Positions 1 through 9,372 of a stretch of DNA of 58,348 nucleotides are shown one piece after another. The stretch's first letter is position 1; every line of letters begins with the position of its first letter. This DNA is from Verrucomicrobiota bacterium. GTDB taxonomy: Bacteria; Verrucomicrobiota; Verrucomicrobiia; Opitutales; Opitutaceae. The position numbers and the translations under genes were made by a program. Under the pieces are notes generated by a model, which was not told the DNA's origin, did not search any database, and saw only the letters and a program-made list of their open reading frames with translations. Where the stretch lies: NCBI GenBank assembly GCA_016222805.1, contig JACRQG010000042.1, positions 1 to 58,348 on the forward strand, read 5' to 3'.

Positions 1-94
1 CCACCGGCTCCACTTCGATCACGACCTCAGGCTTGAGTACCACCCCTAAGGTCCGATACCCCTTCATCGTTAGCTCTAACATCGCAGGGGACAT
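1..94 (-). CDS. Partial hypothetical protein running off the left edge
   Basis: On the minus strand a frame is open from an ATG at 94 to the window edge (31 codons), with further in-frame ATGs at 82 and 67 and a stop just upstream (TGA at 109-107). The visible part includes MKGYRTLGVVLKPEVVIEVE, a hydrophobic, basic N-terminus. I do not recognise the family and the frame is too short to prove coding. The nearby hairpin at 87-122 overlaps the first codons, so one of the internal starts may be the real one. Confidence 0.3.
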   Translation of the reverse strand, partial: MSPAMLELTMKGYRTLGVVLKPEVVIEVEPV

Positions 95-122
95 GCTGTC
101 TGGTTCTCAGCGGCATGTCCCC
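87..122. repeat. 10-bp perfect inverted repeat (hairpin)
   Basis: GGGGACATGC (87-96) is perfectly complementary to GCATGTCCCC (113-122) around a 16-nt loop. No U-tract follows on either strand, so it is not a standard terminator. It could be a REP-type palindrome or the remains of an element end; it sits between the left-edge partial gene and the glycosidase-like gene. Confidence 0.55.
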
Positions 123-274
123 ATTCTTTGATGAAGAGCCGTTAAACTAGCCGCACTGAGCTTCGTCAGAGGCTGGCGTCGAACTTGTCCCAACGATGGA
201 CCACCACGGTAACCGTCGCGCCCGCAAACCGCAGGGCCGGATCCGGGTTGTCGGTTTCCCCGCCAAGCCCCACC

Positions 275-1459
275 GTGCCGGCTGTGCATCATCTCGACAC
301 TGGCTTCGCCATTCCCCGACGGAGCTTCCTGACGCGGTCTTCGCTGGGGTGCGCCGCGCTCGCGCTCGGCGCCCGTGGCGCCGAGCGCAATCCCGGCTCC
401 TTCTTCTCGCTCATGCACCAGGCCGGCCGCTCGTGGTTCCGGTCGCCCGAAGGCACGCGTTTCTTCAGCCTCGGCCTGAACCACATCGACGCCGCGCCGC
501 TGCGCTATCCCGAGTCCGGCGACGTCTGGCACGCCAAGTACGGAAACAGCATGGAGCGTTGGATCAAGACGGCCGTGCGCCCCGATCTCCTGGCGTGGGG
601 CTTCAACTCTGTCGGCTGGGTCCAGGAGGTCGTCACCCGCGGCCCCACCAATCACCGCCACTCGCCCACTTTCACTTTCGAGGAGTACCAGTGGCTCGAT
701 CTGCCGTACTGCCACCAACTGCCCTTCGCCGATTTTCACCAATGGGAGATGGAGACGCGAAACCCGGACTTCTTCAGCCGGGAGTTCGAGGAGTGGTGCG
801 ACTACGTGGCGCGCAGCCAGTGCGCGCGCCTGGCCGGTGATCCGAAGCTGATCGGCTACTTCTACCTCGACTGCCCCACCTGGGTGCACGTGCGCCCGGG
901 AAACGCCTGGAAGGGCCCGATCTTCGATGCGGAGAAACTGAAGACCGAAGCGGGCCGCGCAGAATTTCATCGCCTCGCCACGCGCTATTATCAGGTCACC
1001 CACGAGGCCGTCCGCCGCTACGATCGCCACCATCTCATCCTCGGCGACCGCTACGAGGTGAATGCCCCGCTGCCCGACGAGGTGCTGCTGGCCGCGCGGC
1101 CCTTCGTGGACGTCTTCAGCTTTCAGCACTTCGGCCCGCCGGAGCGAATCCGGGCCGACCTCGCCCGCTTCGCCGCCCTGACCGGCAAGCCCGTGCTGCT
1201 GGCCGATAGTTCCGGCAGCGTCAAACTCCCGGACGGCACGATGCGCAATGATCCCGTGAAATACCGCCAGACCCTGCTCGGGCTCCGCGAGGTGCCCGCC
1301 TGCGTGGGCTTTCACCTCTGCGGCGCCTACCTGAGGAACAAGGTCCGGAACCGCGGACTGCGCGGACCGGACGAGACCCCCGACCAGGTTGCCATCGAAG
1401 GTTTCACCGCCGCCAATCGCGAGGTGACGGCCTGGATCCAGCGGCAGACTGCCGGCTGA
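275..1459 (+). CDS. Tat-exported glycoside hydrolase-like protein (GH-A/agarase-like), possibly catalytically altered
   Basis: About 394 residues. A twin-arginine signal (PRRSFLTRSSLG then a hydrophobic run) lies at about residues 14-30 when the GTG at 275 is the start; an upstream TTG at 185 would add a 30-residue lead that looks non-coding. The body has the layout of GH50/GH42-like TIM barrels: a SPEG...FFSLGLNHID strand early, a GYFYLDCPTW segment where the acid/base Glu is usually found, and PVLLADSS where the nucleophile usually sits. In the related protein at 12739-14832 the same places read FFVDNELSW and VLIGEFHFG. Both expected Glu therefore appear as Asp here (codons 869-871 and 1205-1207). 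It converges on the ABC permease gene with a 28-bp gap. The family call is by motif layout only; it may bind sugar rather than cut it. Confidence 0.7.
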   Translation: MPAVHHLDTGFAIPRRSFLTRSSLGCAALALGARGAERNPGSFFSLMHQAGRSWFRSPEGTRFFSLGLNHIDAAPLRYPESGDVWHAKYGNSMERWIKTAVRPDLLAWGFNSVGWVQEVVTRGPTNHRHSPTFTFEEYQWLDLPYCHQLPFADFHQWEMETRNPDFFSREFEEWCDYVARSQCARLAGDPKLIGYFYLDCPTWVHVRPGNAWKGPIFDAEKLKTEAGRAEFHRLATRYYQVTHEAVRRYDRHHLILGDRYEVNAPLPDEVLLAARPFVDVFSFQHFGPPERIRADLARFAALTGKPVLLADSSGSVKLPDGTMRNDPVKYRQTLLGLREVPACVGFHLCGAYLRNKVRNRGLRGPDETPDQVAIEGFTAANREVTAWIQRQTAG

Positions 1460-1487
1460 GCCGGCCTCCCCGACCATCTGGTGCCCG

Positions 1488-4331
1488 TCACGCCGTGCCG
1501 CGCAGGATTTCGGCCGCCGGGCGCTGCAGCAGGCGCCGGGTCGGGAGATGGGCGGCCAGCGCCCCCGCCACCAGGCTGAGGCCGAAGGTCGCGGCAAACG
1601 TGAGGTACGGCAGGGTGAACACGACCGGCACTTCCATCAGCGCCGCCGCCTGCAGCACGAACAGGTACGCCAGGCTGAAGCCGATCGCACCACCCACCAG
1701 GCCGGTGGCCAGCGTCAGGACCACGGCCTCGCCCAAAAACATCCGGAATAGCTGCGACTGCCGCAGCCCGAGTGCCTTCAGCACCCCGATCTCCCACCGC
1801 CGCTCGATCACGGAGGTCGCCATCGAGGCGATGAGGGCGAACACCGCGATGACGATGGCGACCGCCAGCAGGAGCCCGAAGAGAATCTGCGTCGCCCAAT
1901 AGAGCCGCTGCGCCTCGACCTTGCGCTCGACGGTCGACTTCACGCCGAAGCGGTGGCGCACGTCGAAGTCGTCGCGGATCTTCTGCGCCACGGCACGCTG
2001 CACGCTCTCCCCGGGTTTCGTGCGCACGAGCAATCGGGTTTGCATGGCCTCGAGCGGTGCCGGTCGCGCCATCGCGTCGAACGCCGCCATCGGCATCAGC
2101 ACTCCGGAGCCCACGGCGTGGGCCACCCGGGAGCGGAAGTTGTCGAAGCCCGGCACCGCCCCGCACACCGCCTCGACGCGGCACCGGCGATCCCGCCGCT
2201 CGGCGCCGAGGCGAAACGACAGGCGCACCAGGTCCCCGCGCTGCACGTCGAGGTACCGTGCCACCGATTCGCTGAGGATGACCGGAAACACCTCGTCACC
2301 GCGCCCCGTCGCGACCGGGGCCGCCGCCGGCGCCGGCAGGGCGTTTTCGATCACCACGGCCCCGGTGTCACCCGTGGGGGCGGACACCGGGGAAGGGACC
2401 GGTTCCTTCGGCGCAAACTCGGCCAGCCGCACCCAGGCCTCCGGACCCCCTTCCACGTACTTCACCCGCTCGAGGTAGAGGGCCCGCGCCAGATCCGGAT
2501 CGGCCCCGAACGGCACCACCCACAGTTGCTTCAGGCCCACCAAATCCGCGATGACCACGTCGTACGCGATGCCGGCCTGGGAGCGGCCGCGGAGGTACTT
2601 GACCTCTGCCACGGCCTCGACCCCCGGCAGTCCGGCGAGCTCACCCTTGATGCCGGGAGACGAGGCTTCTGCCTGGATCCGGATGTCCGCCCCGTTGAAG
2701 TGCTCCACCAGCGCCAACGAGGTCCGGCTGAAGAGCGCCGCCAGGCTTGCGATGAAGATCACCCACGAGACCGAGAGGATGAACATCACCGCCGTCGTCG
2801 TGTTCCGCCGCCGATGGCGCACGAGGTTTCGCGCCGCGAGCTCCGTGACCGGTGCGAACCACCGGCCGACGACCGCCAGCACCGCGCGCTCCGCCCACGG
2901 CAGCAGACCGATCGCCACGAGCGTCAGACCGAGAAGGATGGTGAGCAGCAGGCACAACACCACGGTGCCGATGAGGGAGGGATTCCCGGAAAGAAACGCC
3001 GGCGGCAGCACGAAGAACACCACCCCCGACAGCGCGGTCAGCGCGCTTCCGAGGAAGAGCAGCGACCGCTGCCCGCCCTCCCCTCCACGCGGGAGCTCCG
3101 CCACCTGTCCGCGCCGCAACGGATCCAGCCCGTCCACGATCCGCCAGCGCACCGCCTGCACTGCCGGAATCAGCGCGCTCCCGACCGCGAGCAGCACACC
3201 GATCCCGGCCGCCAGTCCCAGGGTGAGCAGCGAAACGTGCAGCGAAATCTGCCCTCCTTCCGCCCGGAGGATCTTCTCCGTCACACGCACGCCGATCTTG
3301 GCCAGCACCACGCCGCCGAGCACGCCCGGCACCACCCCGCTGCCGCACAGCAGCAGCGACTCCGCCAGCACCAGCCGCACGATGTCCCGCCGCCGGCCCC
3401 CCAGGGTGCGGAGAATCGCATATTCCCGAATCCGCTCCTCTACCGCGACCGACACGATCGAGTAGATCAGGAGGGCCGTGATGGTGAGGGCGAGCAGCGC
3501 AAACACCCCGAAAAAGGCCCGGATCGGCGAGGTGAAGTACTGGAAGGCGGCAATCGCGGCCGCCTTCGGCAGGCGCAGGTCGTATCCGGTGCCCAGTTCC
3601 GCCGCGATGCTCTCGCCGGCGTCCTTCAGGCGCCGCACACTCGCGTGCAGATCGCGGGCATCGTACAGCCGCGTTGGATCCCGCAGTGCGCCCGCCAGCG
3701 CGTGCACCTGCACGGCCTCGTTGAGCAACGTGCGCGCCGTTCCTTCGTTCACGACGACGAAGTCCTTCACCTCCTGCGGGAGCAGCAGCTGCCGATCGAT
3801 GGCGGCCTCCAGGCGCAGGGTCATGCCCTCGGTCGACTGCGCCGAGCGCAGCGTCAGGTCCGTGCCCGCCTTCACGCCGAGCCGTTTCACCAGCCCCCGC
3901 GAGACCGCGACCATGCCGTCGGCCAGCACCGGCTCCGGGGCCAGCCCGGAGAGGTCGAACTGCCGCTCCCGCCGGGGATCGAGCCCGATGAGCACGGCGT
4001 AGTGCTGCGTCGTGCCCGCCCCAACCACGACGATGCCGAACAACCGGGGCGACAGTCCGCGCAGCAGCGGGTTGGCCGCCAGCTTGCTCCGCACCTCCGC
4101 ATCGAAGAAGGGCTCCGGCCGCAGCGGGCTGGACCCTTCGGCCTGGATAACCACGTCGGCCTTGCCGGCCTGCAGCGCCGCGAGGTCCGTGTAGGCGACT
4201 GAAACCGAGTCGAGGCCGATCTGGATCGCCGTCAGCAGCGCCAGGGTCAGCGCGATTCCCAGGACGCCGAGCAGCGACCGCGTCCGGCGACGCCCGAGAT
4301 TCCGCCAGACATAATGCGCCGCGGCATTCAT
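1488..4331 (-). CDS. ABC transporter permease, duplicated MacB-PCD/FtsX type
   Basis: 947 residues. One N-terminal membrane helix (about 17-40) after the motif NLGRRRTRSLLG is followed by a periplasmic core domain, an FtsX block at about 265-400, two further helices at about 425-480, then a second helix (about 510-535), a second periplasmic domain and a C-terminal FtsX block at about 805-925. This ten-helix, double-FtsX plan is that of large permeases that work alone with one ATPase to move lipoproteins, lipids or peptides out of the inner membrane. The periplasmic domain has a Pro/Ala-rich stretch near residues 640-675. Its ATG overlaps the stop of the upstream ATPase gene (ATGA), indicating translational coupling. 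The cargo is unknown. Confidence 0.9.
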   Translation of the reverse strand: MNAAAHYVWRNLGRRRTRSLLGVLGIALTLALLTAIQIGLDSVSVAYTDLAALQAGKADVVIQAEGSSPLRPEPFFDAEVRSKLAANPLLRGLSPRLFGIVVVGAGTTQHYAVLIGLDPRRERQFDLSGLAPEPVLADGMVAVSRGLVKRLGVKAGTDLTLRSAQSTEGMTLRLEAAIDRQLLLPQEVKDFVVVNEGTARTLLNEAVQVHALAGALRDPTRLYDARDLHASVRRLKDAGESIAAELGTGYDLRLPKAAAIAAFQYFTSPIRAFFGVFALLALTITALLIYSIVSVAVEERIREYAILRTLGGRRRDIVRLVLAESLLLCGSGVVPGVLGGVVLAKIGVRVTEKILRAEGGQISLHVSLLTLGLAAGIGVLLAVGSALIPAVQAVRWRIVDGLDPLRRGQVAELPRGGEGGQRSLLFLGSALTALSGVVFFVLPPAFLSGNPSLIGTVVLCLLLTILLGLTLVAIGLLPWAERAVLAVVGRWFAPVTELAARNLVRHRRRNTTTAVMFILSVSWVIFIASLAALFSRTSLALVEHFNGADIRIQAEASSPGIKGELAGLPGVEAVAEVKYLRGRSQAGIAYDVVIADLVGLKQLWVVPFGADPDLARALYLERVKYVEGGPEAWVRLAEFAPKEPVPSPVSAPTGDTGAVVIENALPAPAAAPVATGRGDEVFPVILSESVARYLDVQRGDLVRLSFRLGAERRDRRCRVEAVCGAVPGFDNFRSRVAHAVGSGVLMPMAAFDAMARPAPLEAMQTRLLVRTKPGESVQRAVAQKIRDDFDVRHRFGVKSTVERKVEAQRLYWATQILFGLLLAVAIVIAVFALIASMATSVIERRWEIGVLKALGLRQSQLFRMFLGEAVVLTLATGLVGGAIGFSLAYLFVLQAAALMEVPVVFTLPYLTFAATFGLSLVAGALAAHLPTRRLLQRPAAEILRGTA

Positions 4332-5038
4332 GCGGCGGGGCCGTCGCTCTCCAGCCGCCCATCCCGCAACCGCACGATGCGCGAACTCCGGGCCGCGACC
4401 GACGCATCGTGGGTCGCAATCACCAGCGTGACCTTCTCCCGCGCGTTGAGATCCAGCAGCAAACCGATGATTTCACGGCCGGTGGCGCTGTCGAGGTCCC
4501 CGGTCGGCTCGTCCAAAAGCACCAGCGCCGGCTGATTCGCGAGGGCGCGGGCGATCGACACGCGCTGTTGTTCGCCGCCGGACAATTCCGCCGGCTGGTG
4601 GTCCGCGCGGTCCTTCAGGCCGACGCGCTCGAGCAGCGCCTCCGCCCGCCGGCGACGATCGGCGGCGCCGACTCCCTTGAACTGCAGGGGGATCTCGACG
4701 TTCTCCCGCGCGGTCAGCGTCGGGATCAGGTTGTGGAACTGGAACACGATGCCGATGCGATCGCGCCGCAGATCAGCGAGGGCATCGTCGGAAAGTCCGG
4801 CCAGGTCGACGCCGTCGATCGCCAACCGGCCGCGGGACGGCAAATCGGTCGCGCCGATGAGATTGAGCAGCGTGGTCTTGCCACAGCCCGAAGGGCCCAT
4901 CAGCGCGACAAACTCCCCGCGCTGGATCGTCAGGTCCACGCCACGCAGGGCCCCAATCGCCGTGGCCCCGAGGAGGTAGCTCTTGTGCAGGTTCTCCGCC
5001 CGGACCGCGGGAGGAGGAGGAGTGGCGGGATCTGGCAT
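4328..5038 (-). CDS. ABC transporter ATP-binding protein, LolD/MacB type
   Basis: 236 residues from the ATG at 5038; the frame is open further upstream but that stretch carries no ATPase sequence. Walker A is GPSGCGKT (48-55), the ABC signature is LSGGEQQR (152-159), Walker B is LVLLDEP (172-178), and a switch His follows in ATHD. The short length and VFQFHNLIPTLTA Q-loop region are typical of the MacB/LolD/FtsE branch. The last four bases overlap the start of the 947-residue permease, so the two form a complete exporter. The gene is divergent from the sulfatase at 5262 across a 223-bp intergenic region in which I saw no clear promoter. Confidence 0.92.
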   Translation of the reverse strand: MPDPATPPPPAVRAENLHKSYLLGATAIGALRGVDLTIQRGEFVALMGPSGCGKTTLLNLIGATDLPSRGRLAIDGVDLAGLSDDALADLRRDRIGIVFQFHNLIPTLTARENVEIPLQFKGVGAADRRRRAEALLERVGLKDRADHQPAELSGGEQQRVSIARALANQPALVLLDEPTGDLDSATGREIIGLLLDLNAREKVTLVIATHDASVAARSSRIVRLRDGRLESDGPAA

Positions 5039-5261
5039 GGTGGAGGGAGTGGAGACGGCCGGAACCGACACCGTAGGATAGGCACGACGGACGCACCGGA
5101 GCAACGTTGCGGTGCCTGCGGCTCCGGATGGCCGGTAGGAGACCCCGCCGCCACCCGGGCGCCGAGGGCCGACGTGGATTCGAAAAAGCATCGCGGCTCG
5201 CCCCGAAACGAACCGATACTCGCCGGGCGCGCGCTTCCTGCGCTTCCGACCTGCCGTCACC

Positions 5262-6821
5262 ATGAGATTCCGCTTCTTCTCCACCCTCCTGCTCCTCGGC
5301 ACCCTCCTGCCTGCCACCGCCGCTGTCGTGCCCGTGCCCCGGGAAGTCGCGCCCGAGCGCCTGCCGGGTGCGAAACCGCGCAACGTCATCCTCATCCTTG
5401 TCGACGACCATCGGTTCGACGCGATGAGTTTCCTCGGTCACCCGCTGGCCGAGACACCGCACATCGATTCGCTCGCGAAGAACGGCGTCCACCTGAAGAA
5501 CGCCCTCGTCACCACCTCCCTGTGCTCGCCGAGTCGGGCCTCCATCCTGACGGGCCTCTACACCTTCCGTCACCGCGTGATCGACAACAACCGCCCCATC
5601 CCCGCCGGCACCCTCTACTTTCCCCAGTATCTCCAGAAAGCCGGTTACACCACGGCCTTCTTCGGCAAGTGGCACATGGGCGGCGAGGGCGACCAGCCGC
5701 AGCCGGGCTTCGACCACTGGGTGAGTTTCCGCGGACAGGGCGAATACCTGCCACCGACGCCCGACTACACCCTCAACGTCGACGGCCGGCGGGTAAAACA
5801 AAAGGGCTACATCACCGACGAACTCACCGACTACGCGGTCGACTTCCTCCGGCGGCCGCGGCCCGCGCAGCAGCCTTTCTTCATCTACCTCTCGCACAAG
5901 GCGGTCCACGCCAACTTCACCCCGGCGGCGCGCCACGAGGGCAAGTTTGCGGCCAAGCCCTACCGTCGGCCCGCGTCCGAGGCCAACACGCCCGCCAACT
6001 ACCACCTGAAGCCGCGCTGGCTCCGCGACCAGCGCAACTCCTGGCACGGCGTCGACTTTCCCTATCACAGCGACCTCGACGTCGAGCAGTTCTACAAACG
6101 CTACTGCGAGACCCTCTGTGCCGTGGATGACAGCGTGGGGCGGCTGCTCGCGGAACTGAAACAGCAGGGCGTCCACGACGACACCCTCATCCTCTACATG
6201 GGCGACAACGGCTTCATGTTCGGCGAGCACGGCCTCATCGACAAGCGGGTCGCCTACGAAACGTCGCTTCGCGTGCCGATGGTGATGCAGTGTCCGTCGC
6301 TGTTCGCGGGCGGCCGCGTCGTGGATCAGGTGGTCGCCAACATCGACGTCGCCCCGACGATCATGGAGGCGATGGGGCTGGCCCGCCCGCGGCACATGGA
6401 CGGCCTGAGCTTCCTGCCGCTCGCGCAGGGGCGAACCCTCCCGTGGCGCGAGAACTTCCTCTACGTCTACTACTGGGAGAAGAACTTCCCGCAGTCGCCC
6501 ACCGTCTTCGCCCTGCGCGGCGAGCGCTTCAAGTACATCACCTATTATGGCCTGTGGGATGCCGACGAACTGTACGATCTCCAGGCCGATCCCGGGGAGA
6601 CCCGGAATCTCCTTTACGAACCGGCGCATCGCCGCACCGCCGAGACAATGGAGAAGAAACTCTACGAGATGATGGCCGACCTGGGCGGAATGGAGATCCC
6701 CCTCAATCCGCCCCTCGGCGCCTCGCAGAACAAGCGCCTGCGCGGGCGCGAGGGGACCCGGGCCGGGGATTTCCCGGCGCCGCTGGTCGTCGAAAAACCC
6801 ATCAACACCAACGCGAAGTAA
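5262..6821 (+). CDS. Secreted S1-family sulfatase
   Basis: 519 residues with a Sec signal peptide (about 1-21). The metal-binding LVDDHRFD motif is near 47-54, and the formylglycine motif is C88-S-P-S-R, followed by ASILTG as in active type I sulfatases. Further metal-site segments are FFGKWHMGG and YMGDNGFMFGEHG. The C-terminus has the usual ELYDLQADPGE...NLL subdomain. It probably removes sulfate esters from a polysaccharide in the periplasm or outside the cell, and needs a formylglycine-generating enzyme not present in the window. A glycosidase gene follows after 12 bp, so the pair is likely one transcript. The exact sulfatase subfamily cannot be named by eye. Confidence 0.93.
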   Translation: MRFRFFSTLLLLGTLLPATAAVVPVPREVAPERLPGAKPRNVILILVDDHRFDAMSFLGHPLAETPHIDSLAKNGVHLKNALVTTSLCSPSRASILTGLYTFRHRVIDNNRPIPAGTLYFPQYLQKAGYTTAFFGKWHMGGEGDQPQPGFDHWVSFRGQGEYLPPTPDYTLNVDGRRVKQKGYITDELTDYAVDFLRRPRPAQQPFFIYLSHKAVHANFTPAARHEGKFAAKPYRRPASEANTPANYHLKPRWLRDQRNSWHGVDFPYHSDLDVEQFYKRYCETLCAVDDSVGRLLAELKQQGVHDDTLILYMGDNGFMFGEHGLIDKRVAYETSLRVPMVMQCPSLFAGGRVVDQVVANIDVAPTIMEAMGLARPRHMDGLSFLPLAQGRTLPWRENFLYVYYWEKNFPQSPTVFALRGERFKYITYYGLWDADELYDLQADPGETRNLLYEPAHRRTAETMEKKLYEMMADLGGMEIPLNPPLGASQNKRLRGREGTRAGDFPAPLVVEKPINTNAK

Positions 6822-6833
6822 CGGCCGGCGGCG

Positions 6834-9167
6834 ATGAACGCGGCACTCTTCCGGACCTGGCTCGCGTGGCTGTTCCTCGCAGCCTCCCTCGGCGCGGCGG
6901 AAACCGCGCTCCAACGCTTCTACGCGTGGCCTCCGCCGCCGGATCACCCCCAGACCAACGGCGCCGATTTCTGGGACTGGCGCCCGGAACTCCCCGTCGA
7001 GGGCGCCCCTGCTCCCCTGGTCGATCTGCGCTCCCTCAACGAAGCCGTCGCCGGCCAGCACGGCTGGGTCACGCGCCGCGGCGACAAACTCGTCCTCGGC
7101 GACGGCCGGCCGGTGCGCTTCTGGGCCGTCAACACCACGGGCAACGCCCCGCTCCCGGAACTCGAGCGCCTCTGCCGCGATCTCGCCCAGCGCGGAGTCA
7201 ACCTCGTGCGCATCCACGGCGGCGCGCGCAAGAGCCTGCTCGATTTCCGCAGCGATCGCCTCGACGCCGTGAACCCGGCCGTGATCGACCAGATGCACCG
7301 GGCCGTCGTGGCCGCCCGCGCCGCCGGGATCTACACCTTTGTCTCGAACAGTTTCTTCATCATCGAAATGAAGGTGAAGGCATCGTACGGACTGGAGGGC
7401 TACACCCAGTCCTGGCTCGACGCCCATCCGGGACAGCAGGTGCCTTTCGGCCTGGTCTTCCTCAACGACCGTTTCCGTGCCGCCTTCAAGGGCTGGCTGC
7501 GCGAGTTCGTGACCGCGCCCAATCCCTACCACCCGCAACGCACGCCGCTCGGCCGCGATCGCTCCGTCGCCGTGATTGAGATCCTGAACGAGGACAACCT
7601 GTTCTTCTACACCTTCAAACCCGAGACGTGGCCGGAGGAGCAGCGCACGCTGGCCGGACGCAAATTCTTCGCCTGGCTGGCGGCGCGACACCGGGCCCGC
7701 GAGGACGCCGATGCGACCGCGACGGTGCGCCGCGTGACCGCCACCTGGGAACCGCCCCTGCCCGGCGACGACCTTTCCTCCGGCGTGCTGCAGCTCCTCA
7801 ACGCCGGCGCCATGGGCACCGCCGGCCCCCGGCAGGCCCGCCGGCTCGCGGAACAGATTGCGTTCCTCGGGGACGTGCAGCGCGGGTTCCACGCGGAGAT
7901 GACCGCACTCTTCCGCGAGTGCGGATTCGGCGGGCTGGTTTCCCCGTCCAACTGGCATACCGCGACGCCAACGATCCTCCTCGATCTCGAACACGACACC
8001 TACCGCCAGGGTGACATCATCGACCGCCACGCCTACTTCTCCCCGGTTATCGCGCAGGAGAAGGTGAAACACCGGATCGGGGTGGGAGACGTTTTCCTGG
8101 GACTGTCCACGCTGGTCGGCCCCGCCTCCAGCCCGACCAACGTTCGGCAGACCTTCGACTACCCCAGCGCGATGTCCGAATTTCAGTGGGTGAACTACAA
8201 TGCGGCCGGCGTGGAAGGCCCGCTTCTCGCCGCCGCGTACTTTTCGCTGACCGACTTCGACCTGCCCGTCTGGTTTGCGCTCGGGACGCGCCTGTGGAAC
8301 GACTCCCTCGCCAAGTGGGCGGTCGGCCGGCCGAGCGTGCTCGGGCAGTTTCCCGGCGCCGCCCTCCTCTTCCGCCGCGGCGATGTCGCCGAGGCGCCGG
8401 TGGTGGTGCGCGAGGGTCGCACGCTTGAGGCGATCTACCGGCGCGAACCAGCGCGGATCATGCCGCCGCGCGGCTTTGATTCCACCCGCGACGACGCCTC
8501 GACCCGCGATGCGCCCGGAAGCCCGGGCTCCGAACGCATCGACCCCCTGGCCATGATGGTCGGCAAGGTCGAACACACCCTCGACCGCGATACCGACGAG
8601 GTTTCCCCGCGCCTGGCCGAGCTCATCGACCGCCGGAACGGGCGGGTGACGTCGTTCACCGGGGAGTTGGTCACCGACTGGCACCGCGGGCTGTTCACCG
8701 TCAATAGCCCGCGCGCCCAGGGTGCCACCGGCTTCCTCCGCGCGGCCGGGCGGATCGAACTCCGGGACGTCACCTGGGAATCAGACAACCGCTTTGGCGC
8801 CCTTCTCGCGATCGCGCTCGATGATCGCCCGCTGGCCGCCTCGGGGAGAATCCTGCTGCAGGTCGGCGCGATGGATCGCCCGACGGGGTTCGTCACCGAG
8901 CCGGTGAAACTCGGCTGGCAGGGCGCGGACTACACCGGGCACCGCATCAAGGCCACCGGGGGACTGCCCTGGCAGGTCGAGCGCAGCCTCGGCTCCGTCG
9001 TGTTGAAGGGCGCCACCGCCCGCTTCACCTCCGCCACCGTGCTCGACGAGAACCTTCGCCCGCGCGCGCCTCTCGTGGGGCGGGTGGAGGGAAGCGATCT
9101 CCGTCTGAAACTGCCCGCAGAGTCGCTCTACGTGGTGGTGGAGCTTCGCCCGGCGAAGGAGCAGTAG
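6834..9167 (+). CDS. Secreted glycoside hydrolase, GH5/GH42-like TIM barrel with C-terminal beta domains
   Basis: 777 residues with a signal peptide (about 1-21). The catalytic barrel shows VRFWAVNTTG early, RGVNLVRIHGG on a beta strand, and EILNEDNLF with Asn252-Glu253 as the likely acid/base. IDRHAYFSP and SEFQWVNYN (Glu449 as candidate nucleophile) follow. This is the clan GH-A pattern. The last 300 residues look like beta-sandwich material, including a VTSFTGELVTDW stretch seen in related large hydrolases of this phylum. It sits 12 bp behind the S1 sulfatase, suggesting joint action on a sulfated glycan. The family number is an inference; the substrate is unknown. Confidence 0.82.
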   Translation: MNAALFRTWLAWLFLAASLGAAETALQRFYAWPPPPDHPQTNGADFWDWRPELPVEGAPAPLVDLRSLNEAVAGQHGWVTRRGDKLVLGDGRPVRFWAVNTTGNAPLPELERLCRDLAQRGVNLVRIHGGARKSLLDFRSDRLDAVNPAVIDQMHRAVVAARAAGIYTFVSNSFFIIEMKVKASYGLEGYTQSWLDAHPGQQVPFGLVFLNDRFRAAFKGWLREFVTAPNPYHPQRTPLGRDRSVAVIEILNEDNLFFYTFKPETWPEEQRTLAGRKFFAWLAARHRAREDADATATVRRVTATWEPPLPGDDLSSGVLQLLNAGAMGTAGPRQARRLAEQIAFLGDVQRGFHAEMTALFRECGFGGLVSPSNWHTATPTILLDLEHDTYRQGDIIDRHAYFSPVIAQEKVKHRIGVGDVFLGLSTLVGPASSPTNVRQTFDYPSAMSEFQWVNYNAAGVEGPLLAAAYFSLTDFDLPVWFALGTRLWNDSLAKWAVGRPSVLGQFPGAALLFRRGDVAEAPVVVREGRTLEAIYRREPARIMPPRGFDSTRDDASTRDAPGSPGSERIDPLAMMVGKVEHTLDRDTDEVSPRLAELIDRRNGRVTSFTGELVTDWHRGLFTVNSPRAQGATGFLRAAGRIELRDVTWESDNRFGALLAIALDDRPLAASGRILLQVGAMDRPTGFVTEPVKLGWQGADYTGHRIKATGGLPWQVERSLGSVVLKGATARFTSATVLDENLRPRAPLVGRVEGSDLRLKLPAESLYVVVELRPAKEQ

Positions 9168-9204
9168 CGGAAACGGCGAGGAACGCCCAACCCGCTCCTC
9201 ATCC

Positions 9205-9278
9205 TGTAGGCGGGACGCCCTTGCCCCGCACCTGGTGCAGCAACGAGCCCTTCCCGCGGAGCGGGCGCCCCGCCCACA
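9205..9278. repeat. TGTAG-type palindromic intergenic element
   Basis: 74 bp starting TGTAGGCGGGACGCCC and ending GGGCGCCCCGCCCACA, so the two ends are imperfect inverted repeats. It lies in the 205-bp gap between two genes of the polysaccharide locus and belongs to the family repeated elsewhere in this window. It could fold into a long GC hairpin and stop or stabilise transcripts. Confidence 0.7.
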
Positions 9279-9372
9279 TCATGGGAACGATGTCCTGCAC
9301 CTCGGTTTGCCGGCTGACGCCGGCGAGGATCTGGCTCGATAGGATGCGCGCGCAGAATACACTCCCAGCTAC

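Noticed and set aside
4773-8684. 1303-codon minus-strand open frame
   Set aside because: It is antisense to a sulfatase and a glycosidase with clear motifs; such long antisense frames are expected at this GC content.
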